This document shows, piece by piece, positions 38,008 through 47,357 of a stretch of 64,000 nucleotides of DNA. The stretch's first letter is position 1. Every line of letters starts with the position of its first letter. The stretch comes from Synechococcus sp. 1G10 (GTDB taxonomy: Bacteria > Cyanobacteriota > Cyanobacteriia > PCC-6307 > Cyanobiaceae). The stretch spans positions 1-64,000 of the forward strand of contig NZ_NQKW01000012.1 of assembly GCF_002252625.1 (NCBI RefSeq), given 5' to 3'. The translations under genes were made by a program, and so were the position numbers. The notes under the pieces were generated by a model, which was not told where the DNA came from, ran no database searches, and saw nothing but the letters and a program-made list of their open reading frames with translations.

Positions 38008-39201
38008 TTAGACCGCAGGCAGGGCATTGCGGGCATCCTGAGGCAACCAACTCCTGCGCTCGGCCCCGGTATAGATCTGCGTGGGTCTGTAAATGCGGTT
38101 GGCCCCCAGCTGCTCCTTCCAGTGAGCCAGCCAGCCAGCCACCCGGGCGATCGCAAAGATCGGCGTGAACAGATCCCTGGGGATGCCCAGCTTGCGGTAC
38201 ACCAGCCCGGAATAGAAATCAACATTGGGGTAGATGCCCTTGGGGCCAAGGCGCTCGGAGGCCACCTCCTCGAGCCGCCTGGCTACGTCGTACATGGCGT
38301 CGTGCCCAAAGCGGTCGAACAGCTGCTCAGCCAGCCCCTGGAGAATCACGGCCCGGGGGTCCTTGACCTTGTATTCACGGTGCCCGAAACCCATGATCTT
38401 CTGCTTGTCGGCAATGGCCCGATCCAGCCAGGCTTCGGCCCGGTCCTCGCTGCCGATCTGCTCAAGCATTGCCAGCACGTCTTCGTTGGCACCGCCGTGC
38501 AGAGGGCCGGCCAGGGTGCCGACGGCAGAGGCCACCACGGCGTAAGGATCGGTGAGGGTGCTGGCAGTGACGCGGGCACTGAAGGTGCTGGCGTTGAGGC
38601 TGTGCTCGGCGTGCAGGATCAGGCAGGCATCGAAGATCCGGGCCGCCAGAGGGTCGGGCTCACGCTCGGTGAGCATGTAGAGAAAGTTGGCCGCATAGGC
38701 GAGATCATCACGGGGCTGGATCGGATCCTGGCCCAGACGGATCAGCTGAAAAGCAGCCACCATCGTGGGGATCTTGGCGATCAGGCGCACCACGGCCGCC
38801 TCGATGTAGGCGGGATCATCCAGAGCACGGCGGGAATAGAACAGCCCGAGGGAGGCCGCGCTCGACTGCAGCGCGTCCATGGGGTGCCCGTTGGCCGGGA
38901 AGCACTTCATCATGTCCCGGATGCGGAAGCTCACCCTCCGGTGCATCTGCACGTCATGCTCGAAGGCCCGCAGTCGCTCGACGGTGGGTAGCTCACCCCA
39001 GATCAGAAGGTGGGTGGTTTCGAGGAAGGTGCTGTGGGCCGCCAGTTCCTCCAGGGGATAGCCGCGGTAGGTGAGCAGACCCTGAAGACCGTCAATGTCA
39101 CAAATGGCCGACTGGGTTGCCGGCACACCCTCCAGCCCAGGACGGAAGACGGGTGCCGCGTCTGCCGCAACCCGGTTTGCATCCACCACCATCCGCATCA
39201 T
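38008..39201 (-). CDS. gltA: Citrate synthase
   Basis: 397 residues. It makes citrate from oxaloacetate and acetyl-CoA, feeding 2-oxoglutarate for nitrogen assimilation in cyanobacteria. Active-site blocks are LILHAEHSLNASTFSARV (His), GPLHGGANEDVLAML (His), GFGHREYKVKDPRA and DFYSGLVYRKLGIP (Asp). ATG 39201 gives MMRMVVDANRVAADAAPVFRPGLEGV, family-like; in-frame sequence upstream overlaps the sixA side and is not. It is 36 bp before ndhA. Confidence 0.94.
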   Translation of the reverse strand: MMRMVVDANRVAADAAPVFRPGLEGVPATQSAICDIDGLQGLLTYRGYPLEELAAHSTFLETTHLLIWGELPTVERLRAFEHDVQMHRRVSFRIRDMMKCFPANGHPMDALQSSAASLGLFYSRRALDDPAYIEAAVVRLIAKIPTMVAAFQLIRLGQDPIQPRDDLAYAANFLYMLTEREPDPLAARIFDACLILHAEHSLNASTFSARVTASTLTDPYAVVASAVGTLAGPLHGGANEDVLAMLEQIGSEDRAEAWLDRAIADKQKIMGFGHREYKVKDPRAVILQGLAEQLFDRFGHDAMYDVARRLEEVASERLGPKGIYPNVDFYSGLVYRKLGIPRDLFTPIFAIARVAGWLAHWKEQLGANRIYRPTQIYTGAERRSWLPQDARNALPAV

Positions 39202-39265
39202 CCCGGCTTCAGATCCGAAGCTAGGCCGAGGCTCCGCCCCCTGCCGTAGCCCTGCTGACCACCCC

Positions 39266-39796
39266 TCAGATGAGGCATGCGGGGCTGAGCAGAAGGCGCA
39301 GGCAGGCGCTGCCCTCCAGGGGCTGTGCGCCAACGCTGCCGGGGGCAGGCATCTCGAGTAAAGCCACTCCGCCCTTCTTCAGGCGCAAGGCTCCGGGAGG
39401 AGCGCCGCAGAGGCGGGCGGCCAGGGCACTGAGGTCGGGCTCATGGCCCACCAGCCCGAGGCGGCCACCAGCGGCCAGGGGACCATCCACCGCCAGCCAC
39501 TCCACCAGCAGAGGCATCGGGTCGGCATCGGGAGAGAGTTCCGCCGCGATCGCCAAGGCAGCGCAGAGGCCCTCCTCCCGGGCGATCTGGGCTGTCTGGA
39601 GCGCCCGCACCAGCGGACTGCTCAACAGCTTATCGCAGTGAAGGTCGAGCTCAAGCAGCCGCCGCACCACCGCGGCAGTCCGCCGGCGCCCCCGCTCCGT
39701 CAGCGGGCGCTCTCGATCGGACCGCACACCAGGACCAGGCTCCTGGCGCTCCTCGGCAAGGCCATGACGCAGCAACAGCAGGGAGACATTGGCCAT
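39266..39796 (-). CDS. sixA: SixA-like phosphohistidine phosphatase
   Basis: A 176-residue histidine-phosphatase-superfamily protein. The catalytic RHG (10-12), a second Arg in SSPLVRALQTAQIA and a second His in LVGHEPDLSALAARL are present. SixA dephosphorylates phosphohistidine on signalling or PTS proteins in E. coli; the target here is unknown. ATG 39796 overlaps nothing and follows the DUF3352 stop by 2 bp. Confidence 0.85.
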   Translation of the reverse strand: MANVSLLLLRHGLAEERQEPGPGVRSDRERPLTERGRRRTAAVVRRLLELDLHCDKLLSSPLVRALQTAQIAREEGLCAALAIAAELSPDADPMPLLVEWLAVDGPLAAGGRLGLVGHEPDLSALAARLCGAPPGALRLKKGGVALLEMPAPGSVGAQPLEGSACLRLLLSPACLI

Positions 39797-39798
39797 GG

Positions 39799-41448
39799 TC
39801 AACCCAGCTCCAGGCGTGCCCGCAGGGCGAGCAGCGAAGACGGTCCCAGCGGCGGCGGCGAATCCTCCGGCAAGGGCGGCTCGATCGCCAGGCTGAAGGC
39901 CAGGCCCTGCACGCCGACCAGCAGAGGACGACCCACAAGGCTGGAGACCAGTTGCCACGGGTGCCAAGGCGCCAGCAGATCCTGCGCGGGCCCAGCGGCC
40001 AGGGCCGCCTGCAGAGGGGCGCCGCGGCTGCCCAGGGCTTGCAGTTGCTCGATTCGCTCCCGCGGGGGAGCCTTGCGGCCCTGCAGCTGATCGTCGAGGG
40101 CCAACAGGCCCTCTCCCCACCAGGACGTCTCGCCCTGATCGAAGCGGGCACCGGCCAGCGTTGCCTGCAGGCGGTCGGGATCGCCTTTGCCGGGGCGGGC
40201 CTCCAGGCGGCTCCAGACCTGAAGGGTCTGGCCAGCACGGTTCAAGGGCGCCGGGCTGTAGCCCTGCTGGAGCAGGGGAGGGCTCAGCTGCTCGGTGGCC
40301 AGGGGGGATGCGGCGGTGGCGAGCGTCCAGCCCCCCTCCCGGCGCAGGCCCAGCAAAGATCCATGGTCGGCGGCCGCCACCAGCGATGGCAGCGGTCCAT
40401 TCAGCTGAGCGAGAGCCTGGCGCAGCAGCGGGCCCACCAGGTCATTCCAGACGTCAGTGCTGGTCTGCTCGCCCGGCTCCGCCAGCAGGGAGGCCGGATC
40501 CTGGATCAGGGCCAGGCTGGCCACTGGCCCGCGTAGCTGGCCAGGCAGGTCGGGCAGCGAATCCAGCTGCAGCTGCTGCAATGGCTGGCGCACAGGCAGC
40601 AGTGCCTGGAGCTGCAGACTCCGGCCGTCAGGCACAAGGGCCACCACCAGGTCACCCACCCCCTCAGCCTTCTTCAGGGTGGTGGGTAGATCGAGCCAGT
40701 CGCTGAAGGCCTGCGGGCGGGCGGTGAGCAGGGCCACACCCTTCTCCAGCCGTCCTACGGCGCCCTGGAGCGAGTGTTGTCCTGCCTGGTTGAGTTCGTC
40801 GATCTGGGAGACGTCGAGGGCCTGCTCCAGCACACCCCGGCCAGAGGCGATCAACACCAGCCGGTCGTCGATCAGGGCCGTGGCCAGCGGCTGGCTGGAC
40901 TCACCAGCCAGGGCACCGCGTCCACTGATCAGCCCCATGCCCCGGTAACTGCTGATCTGCAGGGCAGTGCCTGCCAGGCTGCGGGATTGCCAGAAGCGCT
41001 GCAGAAAGCGGCGGGCGCCCTCTGGCTCGCGGCACCCGAGAGCCAGCAACCAGCCGCTGGGACCAGCGCTCCCCTCAGGAGCGATCACCGCCAGGCTGGT
41101 GTCAGGACCGAGCCATCCGGCCAGTTCACTGGAGTACTCCAGGCCGGCCGTGGCAAAGGCGCCATCGCGCAGATTGGCCATCAGCTCGGCTGCTTCCCGT
41201 CGCTGGGACGGAGGAGCCACGGCCCTGGCGTAGGCCACCAGGTCGTCGGGTTTGACCAGGAGGTGAAGACTGATCAGCGCGCTGCGCGGCACGAAGCGGG
41301 CCGCCAGGGGCAGGTGCAACGGCTGCTGCTCCAGGCTCAGGGGACTCTGACGGAGAGCCAGCCACCAGAAGCCTCCCCCCAGGGAGAGCAGGAGCAGTGC
41401 TGCCGTCAGCACAGCCGCCAGGAAGGGGCGAGCCTTCATGCGCCGCAC
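39799..41448 (-). CDS. DUF3352 family membrane-anchored protein
   Basis: 549 residues. A signal anchor (FLAAVLTAALLLLSLGGGFWWLAL, 9-32) is followed by a large soluble, probably extracytoplasmic domain with LPLAARFVPRSALISLHLLVKPDDLVAYARAV and two internal halves of similar build. This fits cyanobacterial DUF3352, whose function is unknown. ATG 41448 or the ATG three codons later are equally possible. It heads the minus-strand run DUF3352-sixA-gltA-ndhAIGE-nadK-CYTH. Confidence 0.78.
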   Translation of the reverse strand: MRRMKARPFLAAVLTAALLLLSLGGGFWWLALRQSPLSLEQQPLHLPLAARFVPRSALISLHLLVKPDDLVAYARAVAPPSQRREAAELMANLRDGAFATAGLEYSSELAGWLGPDTSLAVIAPEGSAGPSGWLLALGCREPEGARRFLQRFWQSRSLAGTALQISSYRGMGLISGRGALAGESSQPLATALIDDRLVLIASGRGVLEQALDVSQIDELNQAGQHSLQGAVGRLEKGVALLTARPQAFSDWLDLPTTLKKAEGVGDLVVALVPDGRSLQLQALLPVRQPLQQLQLDSLPDLPGQLRGPVASLALIQDPASLLAEPGEQTSTDVWNDLVGPLLRQALAQLNGPLPSLVAAADHGSLLGLRREGGWTLATAASPLATEQLSPPLLQQGYSPAPLNRAGQTLQVWSRLEARPGKGDPDRLQATLAGARFDQGETSWWGEGLLALDDQLQGRKAPPRERIEQLQALGSRGAPLQAALAAGPAQDLLAPWHPWQLVSSLVGRPLLVGVQGLAFSLAIEPPLPEDSPPPLGPSSLLALRARLELG

Positions 41449-41543
41449 ACAGGGGTGCTGACATCTTCATCCATGACCACGCACGCTGACAGCCCCAGGT
41501 CCCCAGGACCCAATGCTGAGCCTTTCCCGCCACCATCGATGCC

Positions 41544-41894
41544 ATGACCACTCCGACCCCCAGGGCCATCCGCGCCAGCGCACTCCAGCAACGGCTGCTC
41601 GACGGTGAACCGCTGCAGCTGGTGGACGTGCGCGAACCCGCGGAACTGAAGATGGCCTCTCTGCCACGGCCGGTGCTGCATCTGCCGCTGAGCCGCTCAG
41701 CCGAGTGGGTGGAGCGCATCGAGAGCCTGATCGGGCGAGACCAGACGGTCGTGGTGCTCTGTCATGCCGGAATCCGCAGCTGGCAGTTCGCCTGCTGGTT
41801 GATGGAGGCCCAGGGCTATGACGACGTGCTCAACCTGCAGGGGGGCATCGACGCCTGGAGCGTGGAGGTGGATCCGTCGGTGCCGCGGTATTAG
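41544..41894 (+). CDS. Rhodanese-like domain protein
   Basis: 116 residues forming one rhodanese domain: LQLVDVREPAELKMASLP, then the active-site loop CHAGIRS with Cys73, then NLQGGIDAWS. It could transfer sulfane sulfur or act in stress signalling. ATG 41544 is divergent from DUF3352 by 95 bp. No partner is evident nearby. Confidence 0.93.
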   Translation: MTTPTPRAIRASALQQRLLDGEPLQLVDVREPAELKMASLPRPVLHLPLSRSAEWVERIESLIGRDQTVVVLCHAGIRSWQFACWLMEAQGYDDVLNLQGGIDAWSVEVDPSVPRY

Positions 41895-42012
41895 GTGCCG
41901 CGCTACCAGAGGCTGATCTGCAGAGCCGGTTCCTGGCCTGGCCGCAACAGAGTGACCTTGACATGAGGAATTTTTCCGTACGATCAGCTTCAGACGTTCC
42001 GCCAGCTCGCAT

Positions 42013-43014
42013 GTGATCGCCCTGCCCCACCGCCAACAGCAGGTGCTGCAGGCCACGGTGCATCACTATGTCGACACCATGGAGCCGGTGGGCAGCCGCA
42101 CCCTGATCCGCCGCTTCGGCTTGCCCGCCAGCGCAGCCACGGTGCGGTCCACCATGGGAGCCCTTGAACAACGGGGCCTGCTGCTGCAGCCCCACACGTC
42201 AGCCGGCCGCATCCCCAGCCAGCAGGGCTACCGCCTCTACGTGGATGCTCTCCTGCCGGCCCCTGGTGCCGGGGCGGTGCAACTGCAACGGGAAATGCTG
42301 GGCCTGAGCCTGCAATGGGCGGCCCTGGATGATCTGCTGCTGCATCTGGCCCGTCGCCTGGCGGATCTCACCGGTCTGATGAGCCTGATCACCCCTCCCC
42401 AACGGGCTGAATCACGCTTACAGGCGATCCGGCTGGTGCCCAACGGCGAGCGGCTGCTGGTGCTGCTGGTGGAGAACGCTCTGGTGGCCAGCAGCCTCAA
42501 CCTGCGGCTCCCCCCAGGAAGCGGCCTTGAGCTGCCTGCCCTGGAAGGGTGGCTGCAGACGGAACTCGATCGCCCCCCCGGAGGCCTGATCCGCTGGGAG
42601 CGCCTCCCGTCCCAGCTGCGCAGCAGCGGCGGCTTGCTGCGTCAGGCTCTGCGCAGCCACCGCCAGGCCCGAAGCAGCGATGGCGATGGCGCCGTGGTCG
42701 TGGGCATGGGCGGACTGCTGGCCCAGCCCGAATTCAGCCGCAGCGCTGATCTCAGACCATTGCTGCAACTGGTGGAGGAGGAGCCTCTGCGACTGCTGCA
42801 ACCGGCCCAGCAGCAGGATCCGGAGGGAATCTGGATCGGAGCGGAGCATCCCCACCCGGCCCTGCGCCAGTGCGCCGTGGTACGGGCCAGCTACAGGAGC
42901 GGGGACGGCAGCGAGGGCCAGGTGGCCCTGCTGGGACCGATGCGCATGGCCTATGCCACGGCGATCTCAGCGGTGCGCTCCGTGGCCACTAGCCTGCAAC
43001 GTCTGCTCAGCTGA
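42013..43014 (+). CDS. hrcA: Heat-inducible transcription repressor HrcA
   Basis: 333 residues. The N-terminal winged helix (HRQQQVLQATVHHYVDTMEPVGSRTLIRRFGLPASAATVRSTMGALEQRGLLLQPHTSAGRIPSQQGYRLYVD) is unmistakable. The C-terminal GAF-like domain ends in YATAISAVRSVATSLQRLLS. HrcA represses groESL by binding CIRCE. I see no CIRCE repeat and no groE, grpE or dnaJ gene in the window. GTG 42013 gives IALPHRQQQVL. Confidence 0.95.
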   Translation: MIALPHRQQQVLQATVHHYVDTMEPVGSRTLIRRFGLPASAATVRSTMGALEQRGLLLQPHTSAGRIPSQQGYRLYVDALLPAPGAGAVQLQREMLGLSLQWAALDDLLLHLARRLADLTGLMSLITPPQRAESRLQAIRLVPNGERLLVLLVENALVASSLNLRLPPGSGLELPALEGWLQTELDRPPGGLIRWERLPSQLRSSGGLLRQALRSHRQARSSDGDGAVVVGMGGLLAQPEFSRSADLRPLLQLVEEEPLRLLQPAQQQDPEGIWIGAEHPHPALRQCAVVRASYRSGDGSEGQVALLGPMRMAYATAISAVRSVATSLQRLLS

Positions 43015-43026
43015 GGCCCCAACGGA

Positions 43027-43842
43027 ATGACCTATTGCGTGGGGTTCTGGTTGGAGGCCGGTCTGGTGATGGCCTCCGATTCCCGCACCAACGCCGGGGT
43101 CGACTACATCTCGTCGTACAGAAAGCTGTACACCTTCGAGCCGGCCCCCGACCGGCTGTTCATGCTTCTGGCCGCCGGCAACCTGGCCACCACCCAGGCC
43201 GTGATCAACCACATCAAGCGCGACCTGAACCAGGCCCGGCGCGATGGTCCTGGCCTGGCGGGGCGGCCGTTGGCCAGTCAGGGGGGTTCCGGCGTGCCCC
43301 CCAGACAGCACGACCTACTCAGTGCCAACTACCTGTTCGAAGTGGCCGCCTACATCGGCCGGCTGAGCGTGAAGGTGCAGAACGACAATCACTCGGCGCT
43401 GCACCAGGTAGGCGCCAGCGGTGAAGCCAGCTTCATCCTCGGCGGTCAGATCGCCGGCCAGCCCCATGGCCTGTACCTGATCTACCCCCAGGGCAACACG
43501 ATCATGGCCACGCCGGAAACGCCCTTTCTGCAGATCGGGGAGAGCAAGTACGGCAAACCCCCCCTCGATGCGGTAGGGCACTGCCGGATGTCGCTGGAAG
43601 ATGCCGCCCGGCTCTGCCTGGTGTCCCAGGTGATCACCCGCCGCTCCAACCTCACCGTGGGGCCTCCCTTCGAGGTGGCTCTCTACCCCCGCGACAGCCT
43701 GGTGGTGGCGCACCACCAGCGGCTGGAGCGTGGCGCCCGCGAGATCGCTGAGATCAACAGGATCTGGATCGAAACCCAGCGCCAGGCCATGCAGAAGCTG
43801 CCCCGCTTCCCCTGGGAGCAGTCCCAGGAACCTCCGGACTGA
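43027..43842 (+). CDS. Anbu-type proteasome-like peptidase
   Basis: 271 residues. MTYCVGFWLEAGLVMASDSRTNAGVDYISSYRKLYTF and LLAAGNLATTQAVINHI match Anbu (ancestral beta subunit, related to HslV). Thr2 would become the N-terminal nucleophile after Met removal. GASGEASFILGGQ and LGESKYGKP-like IGESKYGKPPLD also fit. Anbu genes usually sit with circularly permuted ATP-grasp, alpha-E and transglutaminase genes; here it follows hrcA by 12 bp and precedes convergent trpB. Some Anbu assemblies lack detectable protease activity. Confidence 0.9.
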   Translation: MTYCVGFWLEAGLVMASDSRTNAGVDYISSYRKLYTFEPAPDRLFMLLAAGNLATTQAVINHIKRDLNQARRDGPGLAGRPLASQGGSGVPPRQHDLLSANYLFEVAAYIGRLSVKVQNDNHSALHQVGASGEASFILGGQIAGQPHGLYLIYPQGNTIMATPETPFLQIGESKYGKPPLDAVGHCRMSLEDAARLCLVSQVITRRSNLTVGPPFEVALYPRDSLVVAHHQRLERGAREIAEINRIWIETQRQAMQKLPRFPWEQSQEPPD

Positions 43843-43851
43843 GCCGGTGGG

Positions 43852-45132
43852 TCAGCCGCCCGCCAGCCGGTCTCCCAGCTGGTCGGCCACGGTGTTCACG
43901 TCCTTGTCGCCGCGGCCGGAGAGATTGATCACCAGCTCGGTGCCCGGCGCCAGAGTGGGGCAGAGCTGCTCCAGCCAGGCGAAGGCATGGGCCGTTTCCA
44001 GGGCCGGGATGATGCCTTCGAGCAGGCTGACCCGTTGCAGCGCATCTAGGGCCTCCCGGTCGGTCACGGCGGCATATTCGGCCCGGCCCAGCTCTTGCAG
44101 GTAGCTGTGCTCGGGGCCCACCCCCGGGTAGTCAAGACCGGCGCTGATCGAGTGGGCCTCCTGGACCTGCCCCTGCTCGTCCTGCAGCAGCAGGCTCATG
44201 GCACCGTGCAGCACCCCGACTCGGCCTTCGGTGATCGTGGCGGCATGGCGGCCCGTCGCCACCCCTTCGCCGGCAGCCTCCACGCCGATCAGACGGACGG
44301 AGGTGTCGGTGACGAAGGGGTGGAAGAGGCCCATGGCATTGGAGCCACCGCCCACGCAGGCCAGCAGAACATCGGGCAGACGGCCGAAAGCCGCCTGGCA
44401 CTGGACCTTGGTTTCCTCGCCGATCACCGCGTGAAAATCGCGCACCAGCATCGGGTAGGGGTGGGGCCCAGCCACTGACCCCAGGATGTAGTGAGTGCTC
44501 TCCACGTTGGTGACCCAGTCGCGGATGGCTTCGCTGGTGGCGTCCTTGAGAGTGGCGGTACCGGCGGTGACCGGCTGCACCGTGGCACCCAGCAGGCGCA
44601 TGCGGAACACGTTCAGGGCCTGGCGACGCATGTCCTCGGCCCCCATGTAGATCACGCACTCCAGGCCGAAGCGGGCGCAGACGGTGGCGGTGGCGACGCC
44701 ATGCTGGCCAGCGCCGGTTTCAGCGATGATCCGCTTCTTGCCCATGCGCAGGGCCAGCAACGCCTGACCCAGAGCGTTGTTGATCTTGTGGGCCCCCGTG
44801 TGGTTCAGGTCCTCCCGCTTGAGCCAGATGCGGGGGCCACCCTCGGGGCGCTGGTAGTGGGCTGTGAGCCGCTCGGCCTCGTAGAGGGGCGAGGGGCGAC
44901 CGACGTAGGTTTTGAGCAGGTGATCGAGCCTGCTGGTGAAGGCGGGATCAGCCCAGGCCTCAGCCGCGGCCTGCTCCAGCTCCGCCAGGGCTGGCATCAG
45001 CGTCTCCGGTACGTACTGCCCGCCATAACGCCCGAAGCGCCCGAGCGCATTCGGGCGGGCGCCCTCCTCGAGAGCAGCGGCACCGGTGAGGGCTGCGGAG
45101 TCCTGCGGGATCGGGGGGAGGGTGCTCGTCAC
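43852..45132 (-). CDS. trpB: Tryptophan synthase beta chain
   Basis: A 426-residue PLP enzyme making tryptophan from indole and serine. PLP-binding Lys116 lies in [13 protein letters not shown], the catalytic Glu in [14 protein letters not shown] and the phosphate loop in [13 protein letters not shown] 45132 gives a somewhat long N-terminal tail before [15 protein letters not shown]. No trpA is adjacent, as usual in cyanobacteria. Confidence 0.96.
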   Translation of the reverse strand: MTSTLPPIPQDSAALTGAAALEEGARPNALGRFGRYGGQYVPETLMPALAELEQAAAEAWADPAFTSRLDHLLKTYVGRPSPLYEAERLTAHYQRPEGGPRIWLKREDLNHTGAHKINNALGQALLALRMGKKRIIAETGAGQHGVATATVCARFGLECVIYMGAEDMRRQALNVFRMRLLGATVQPVTAGTATLKDATSEAIRDWVTNVESTHYILGSVAGPHPYPMLVRDFHAVIGEETKVQCQAAFGRLPDVLLACVGGGSNAMGLFHPFVTDTSVRLIGVEAAGEGVATGRHAATITEGRVGVLHGAMSLLLQDEQGQVQEAHSISAGLDYPGVGPEHSYLQELGRAEYAAVTDREALDALQRVSLLEGIIPALETAHAFAWLEQLCPTLAPGTELVINLSGRGDKDVNTVADQLGDRLAGG

Positions 45133-45234
45133 CGGTGATCGATCGGGGTGCTTCAGCCTAGGAAGCGGGCCGCGGCGACAGATCCATCAGCCCATGGGTG
45201 CGCTGTGATGGACGGAGTAGCGGCAACGGACGCC

Positions 45235-45561
45235 ATGGGCAAGGGAGGCTGGCAGGAATTCAGCGCTGGGGCGAGCACAGCCCGGCCAGCGGCTGCGGGC
45301 GCAGCGGACACCCCTCGCCCGCAGCAACGGGTGCGGGTGCAGCGCACCAAGGCGGGAAAGGGCGGCAAGACCGTGACAGCCATCACCGGCATGGAGATCA
45401 GCGACGTCGATGCCCGGGCCCTGCTCAAGCGTCTGAAGGCCAGAGCCGGCAGCGGCGGCACCCTCAAGGACGGCGTGATCGAGCTGCAGGGGGATCAGGT
45501 GAGCATCTGCCTGGAGACGCTCTCCGCAGAGGGCTTCCGGCCCAGACAGGCGGGGGGCTGA
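45235..45561 (+). CDS. SUI1/eIF1-like translation factor (YciH family)
   Basis: 108 residues. The C-terminal 65 form a SUI1 domain: RVRVQRTKAGKGGKTVTAITGMEISDVDARALLKRLKARAGSGGTLKDGVIELQGDQ. The bacterial YciH group is thought to affect start-site fidelity. ATG 45235 gives MGKGGWQEF, a typical cyanobacterial start; ATG 45208 is an alternative. cysC follows 58 bp later. Confidence 0.9.
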   Translation: MGKGGWQEFSAGASTARPAAAGAADTPRPQQRVRVQRTKAGKGGKTVTAITGMEISDVDARALLKRLKARAGSGGTLKDGVIELQGDQVSICLETLSAEGFRPRQAGG

Positions 45562-45619
45562 GCAACCCCGACCAGCAGGCGTGGCGGGAAGGTGAGAGCA
45601 TCGCCCCACCCTCCCCTCC

Positions 45620-46258
45620 ATGTCCGCCCCGTCGATGACCAGCAACTCCACCGACAGCAATGCCACCAACATCGTCTGGCACGAAGCCGCGGTGGACCGA
45701 GACTCCCGCGCCAGCCAGCGGGGCCACCGCAGCGCCATCCTCTGGTTCACGGGGCTCTCGGGAGCCGGCAAGAGCACCCTGGCCAACGCCGTGAACGTGG
45801 AACTGTTCCAGCGAGGGCTGGCCACTTACCTGCTCGATGGTGACAACGTGCGCCATGGCCTCTGCAACGACCTGGGGTTCTCCGATGCCGACCGGGAGGA
45901 GAACATCCGGCGCATCGGCGAGGTGGCCAAGCTTTTCCTCGACGCCGGCGTGATCACCCTCACCGCCTTCGTGTCACCGTTCCGGGCCGACCGCGATCGG
46001 GCCCGCTCCCTCGTGCAGTCCGGGGATTTCATCGAGATCCACTGCGCCGCGGAACTGGCGGTCTGCGAGCAGCGGGATCCCAAGGGGCTGTATGCCAAGG
46101 CCCGCGCTGGCGTGATCAAGGACTTCACCGGTATCTCCAGCCCCTATGAAGCGCCGGACTCCCCTGAACTGCGGGTCGACACCGGCGGCAGGCTGGAGGA
46201 GAACGTGGCCCAGGTGATCAGTTACCTGGAGCATCAGGGGTTGATCGCGGCGGGATGA
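45620..46258 (+). CDS. cysC: Adenylylsulfate kinase
   Basis: A 212-residue APS kinase forming PAPS for sulfate assimilation. P-loop GLSGAGKST (45-53), [27 protein letters not shown] and [13 protein letters not shown] are diagnostic. The first 20 residues are variable and may be overlong. Its last 41 bp overlap the convergent AI-2E-family gene. Confidence 0.96.
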   Translation: MSAPSMTSNSTDSNATNIVWHEAAVDRDSRASQRGHRSAILWFTGLSGAGKSTLANAVNVELFQRGLATYLLDGDNVRHGLCNDLGFSDADREENIRRIGEVAKLFLDAGVITLTAFVSPFRADRDRARSLVQSGDFIEIHCAAELAVCEQRDPKGLYAKARAGVIKDFTGISSPYEAPDSPELRVDTGGRLEENVAQVISYLEHQGLIAAG

Positions 46259-47357
46259 AGACCGGTGCCATGGCCGCCTGACTGGGGAGTGGTTCTGGCT
46301 CCGGCAGCCCCAGGCGACGGGCCACCTCATCGAGAAAGGCCTTGAGGCAGCTCGCCACCGGCACGGCCAGCAGCAGGCCCAGCAGTTCGCCAAGGCCCAG
46401 CAGGCTGCCGATCCGAGCACCGACCGGCAGGCTGAGCAGCAGCCAGGCAGGCTGCAACCCCACGATCTTGCCCATCAACCGGGGCTGGATCACCTGGTCC
46501 ACCACCTGGCCAACAGCAATCGCCACCGCCAGCACCTCAAGGCCGGTGCGAGGATCCTTCAGGGCCAGCAGCAGGCTCACCAGCACGATCGTGAAGGCAC
46601 TGGCGTAGGGAATCAGGGTGGTGGACCCGATCGCCACTGCGAAGAGCACGCCATAGGGAATCCCCAGCAGGGTGAAGACCATGATCTGGGCCAAGCTCAG
46701 AATCAGCGCCAGGATCACCTGGCCGCCGAAATAACCGCGAAAGGTGCGGTTCACGGTGGCAAGCACCAGCTCCCGCCAGCTGGCCGGCAACCAACGGGCC
46801 AGCCCGCGGCTGGTCGACTCGCCACCCAGCAGAAGGAAGATGGCCAGCACGATCACGATCACGCTGTTGATCGTGAGGGTGAGGGTGGCGCCCAGCAGTC
46901 CCAGCAGCTTCTGGCTGAGCTGCGAGGCGTACCGGGTGGAGCGAGTGAGCAGGGCACTGCTGAGATCGCCGAAATCCGCAGGCAGGCCGTGCTCCACGGC
47001 CCAGTCCTGGGCCTGGTTGAGCAGGGTTTCCGCTTCCACGAACCAACCGGGCAAGGCCGTGAGCAGATCCGCGAGCTGCTCCACCAGCAGGGGAATGATC
47101 CAGAGGGCCACCAGAACCAGCACCAGCAGGGCCAGCCCGAGAACCAGGGCGAGAGCCAGGGGCCTGGGCAGGCCCCGGCCCGTCAGCCAGCGGCTGGGGA
47201 GATCAAGCAGAAAGGCGATCAACGCAGCCGTGAGAAACAGCGCCGGGAAGGGAGCGAGCGGCAACAACAACTGACGCAGTACCCAGAAATTGAGCACCAG
47301 CAGGGGCAAGGCCAGGCCGAGCCGCTGCCAGGCGGTCAATGGGGCCGGGCGGATCAT
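46218..47357 (-). CDS. AI-2E/PerM family transporter
   Basis: A 379-residue polytopic protein with about eight helices in the AI-2E exporter arrangement: paired N-terminal helices, an amphipathic middle ([25 protein letters not shown]), then [51 protein letters not shown] and [21 protein letters not shown]. Members export varied small molecules or Na+/H+; a quorum signal role is not implied. ATG 47357 overlaps the stop of the upstream gene by 4 bp. Confidence 0.85.
   Translation of the reverse strand: MIRPAPLTAWQRLGLALPLLVLNFWVLRQLLLPLAPFPALFLTAALIAFLLDLPSRWLTGRGLPRPLALALVLGLALLVLVLVALWIIPLLVEQLADLLTALPGWFVEAETLLNQAQDWAVEHGLPADFGDLSSALLTRSTRYASQLSQKLLGLLGATLTLTINSVIVIVLAIFLLLGGESTSRGLARWLPASWRELVLATVNRTFRGYFGGQVILALILSLAQIMVFTLLGIPYGVLFAVAIGSTTLIPYASAFTIVLVSLLLALKDPRTGLEVLAVAIAVGQVVDQVIQPRLMGKIVGLQPAWLLLSLPVGARIGSLLGLGELLGLLLAVPVASCLKAFLDEVARRLGLPEPEPLPSQAAMAPVFIPPRSTPDAPGN

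Noticed and set aside
42013-43014. CIRCE operator near hrcA
   Set aside because: No TTAGCACTC-N9-GAGTGCTAA-like repeat was seen.
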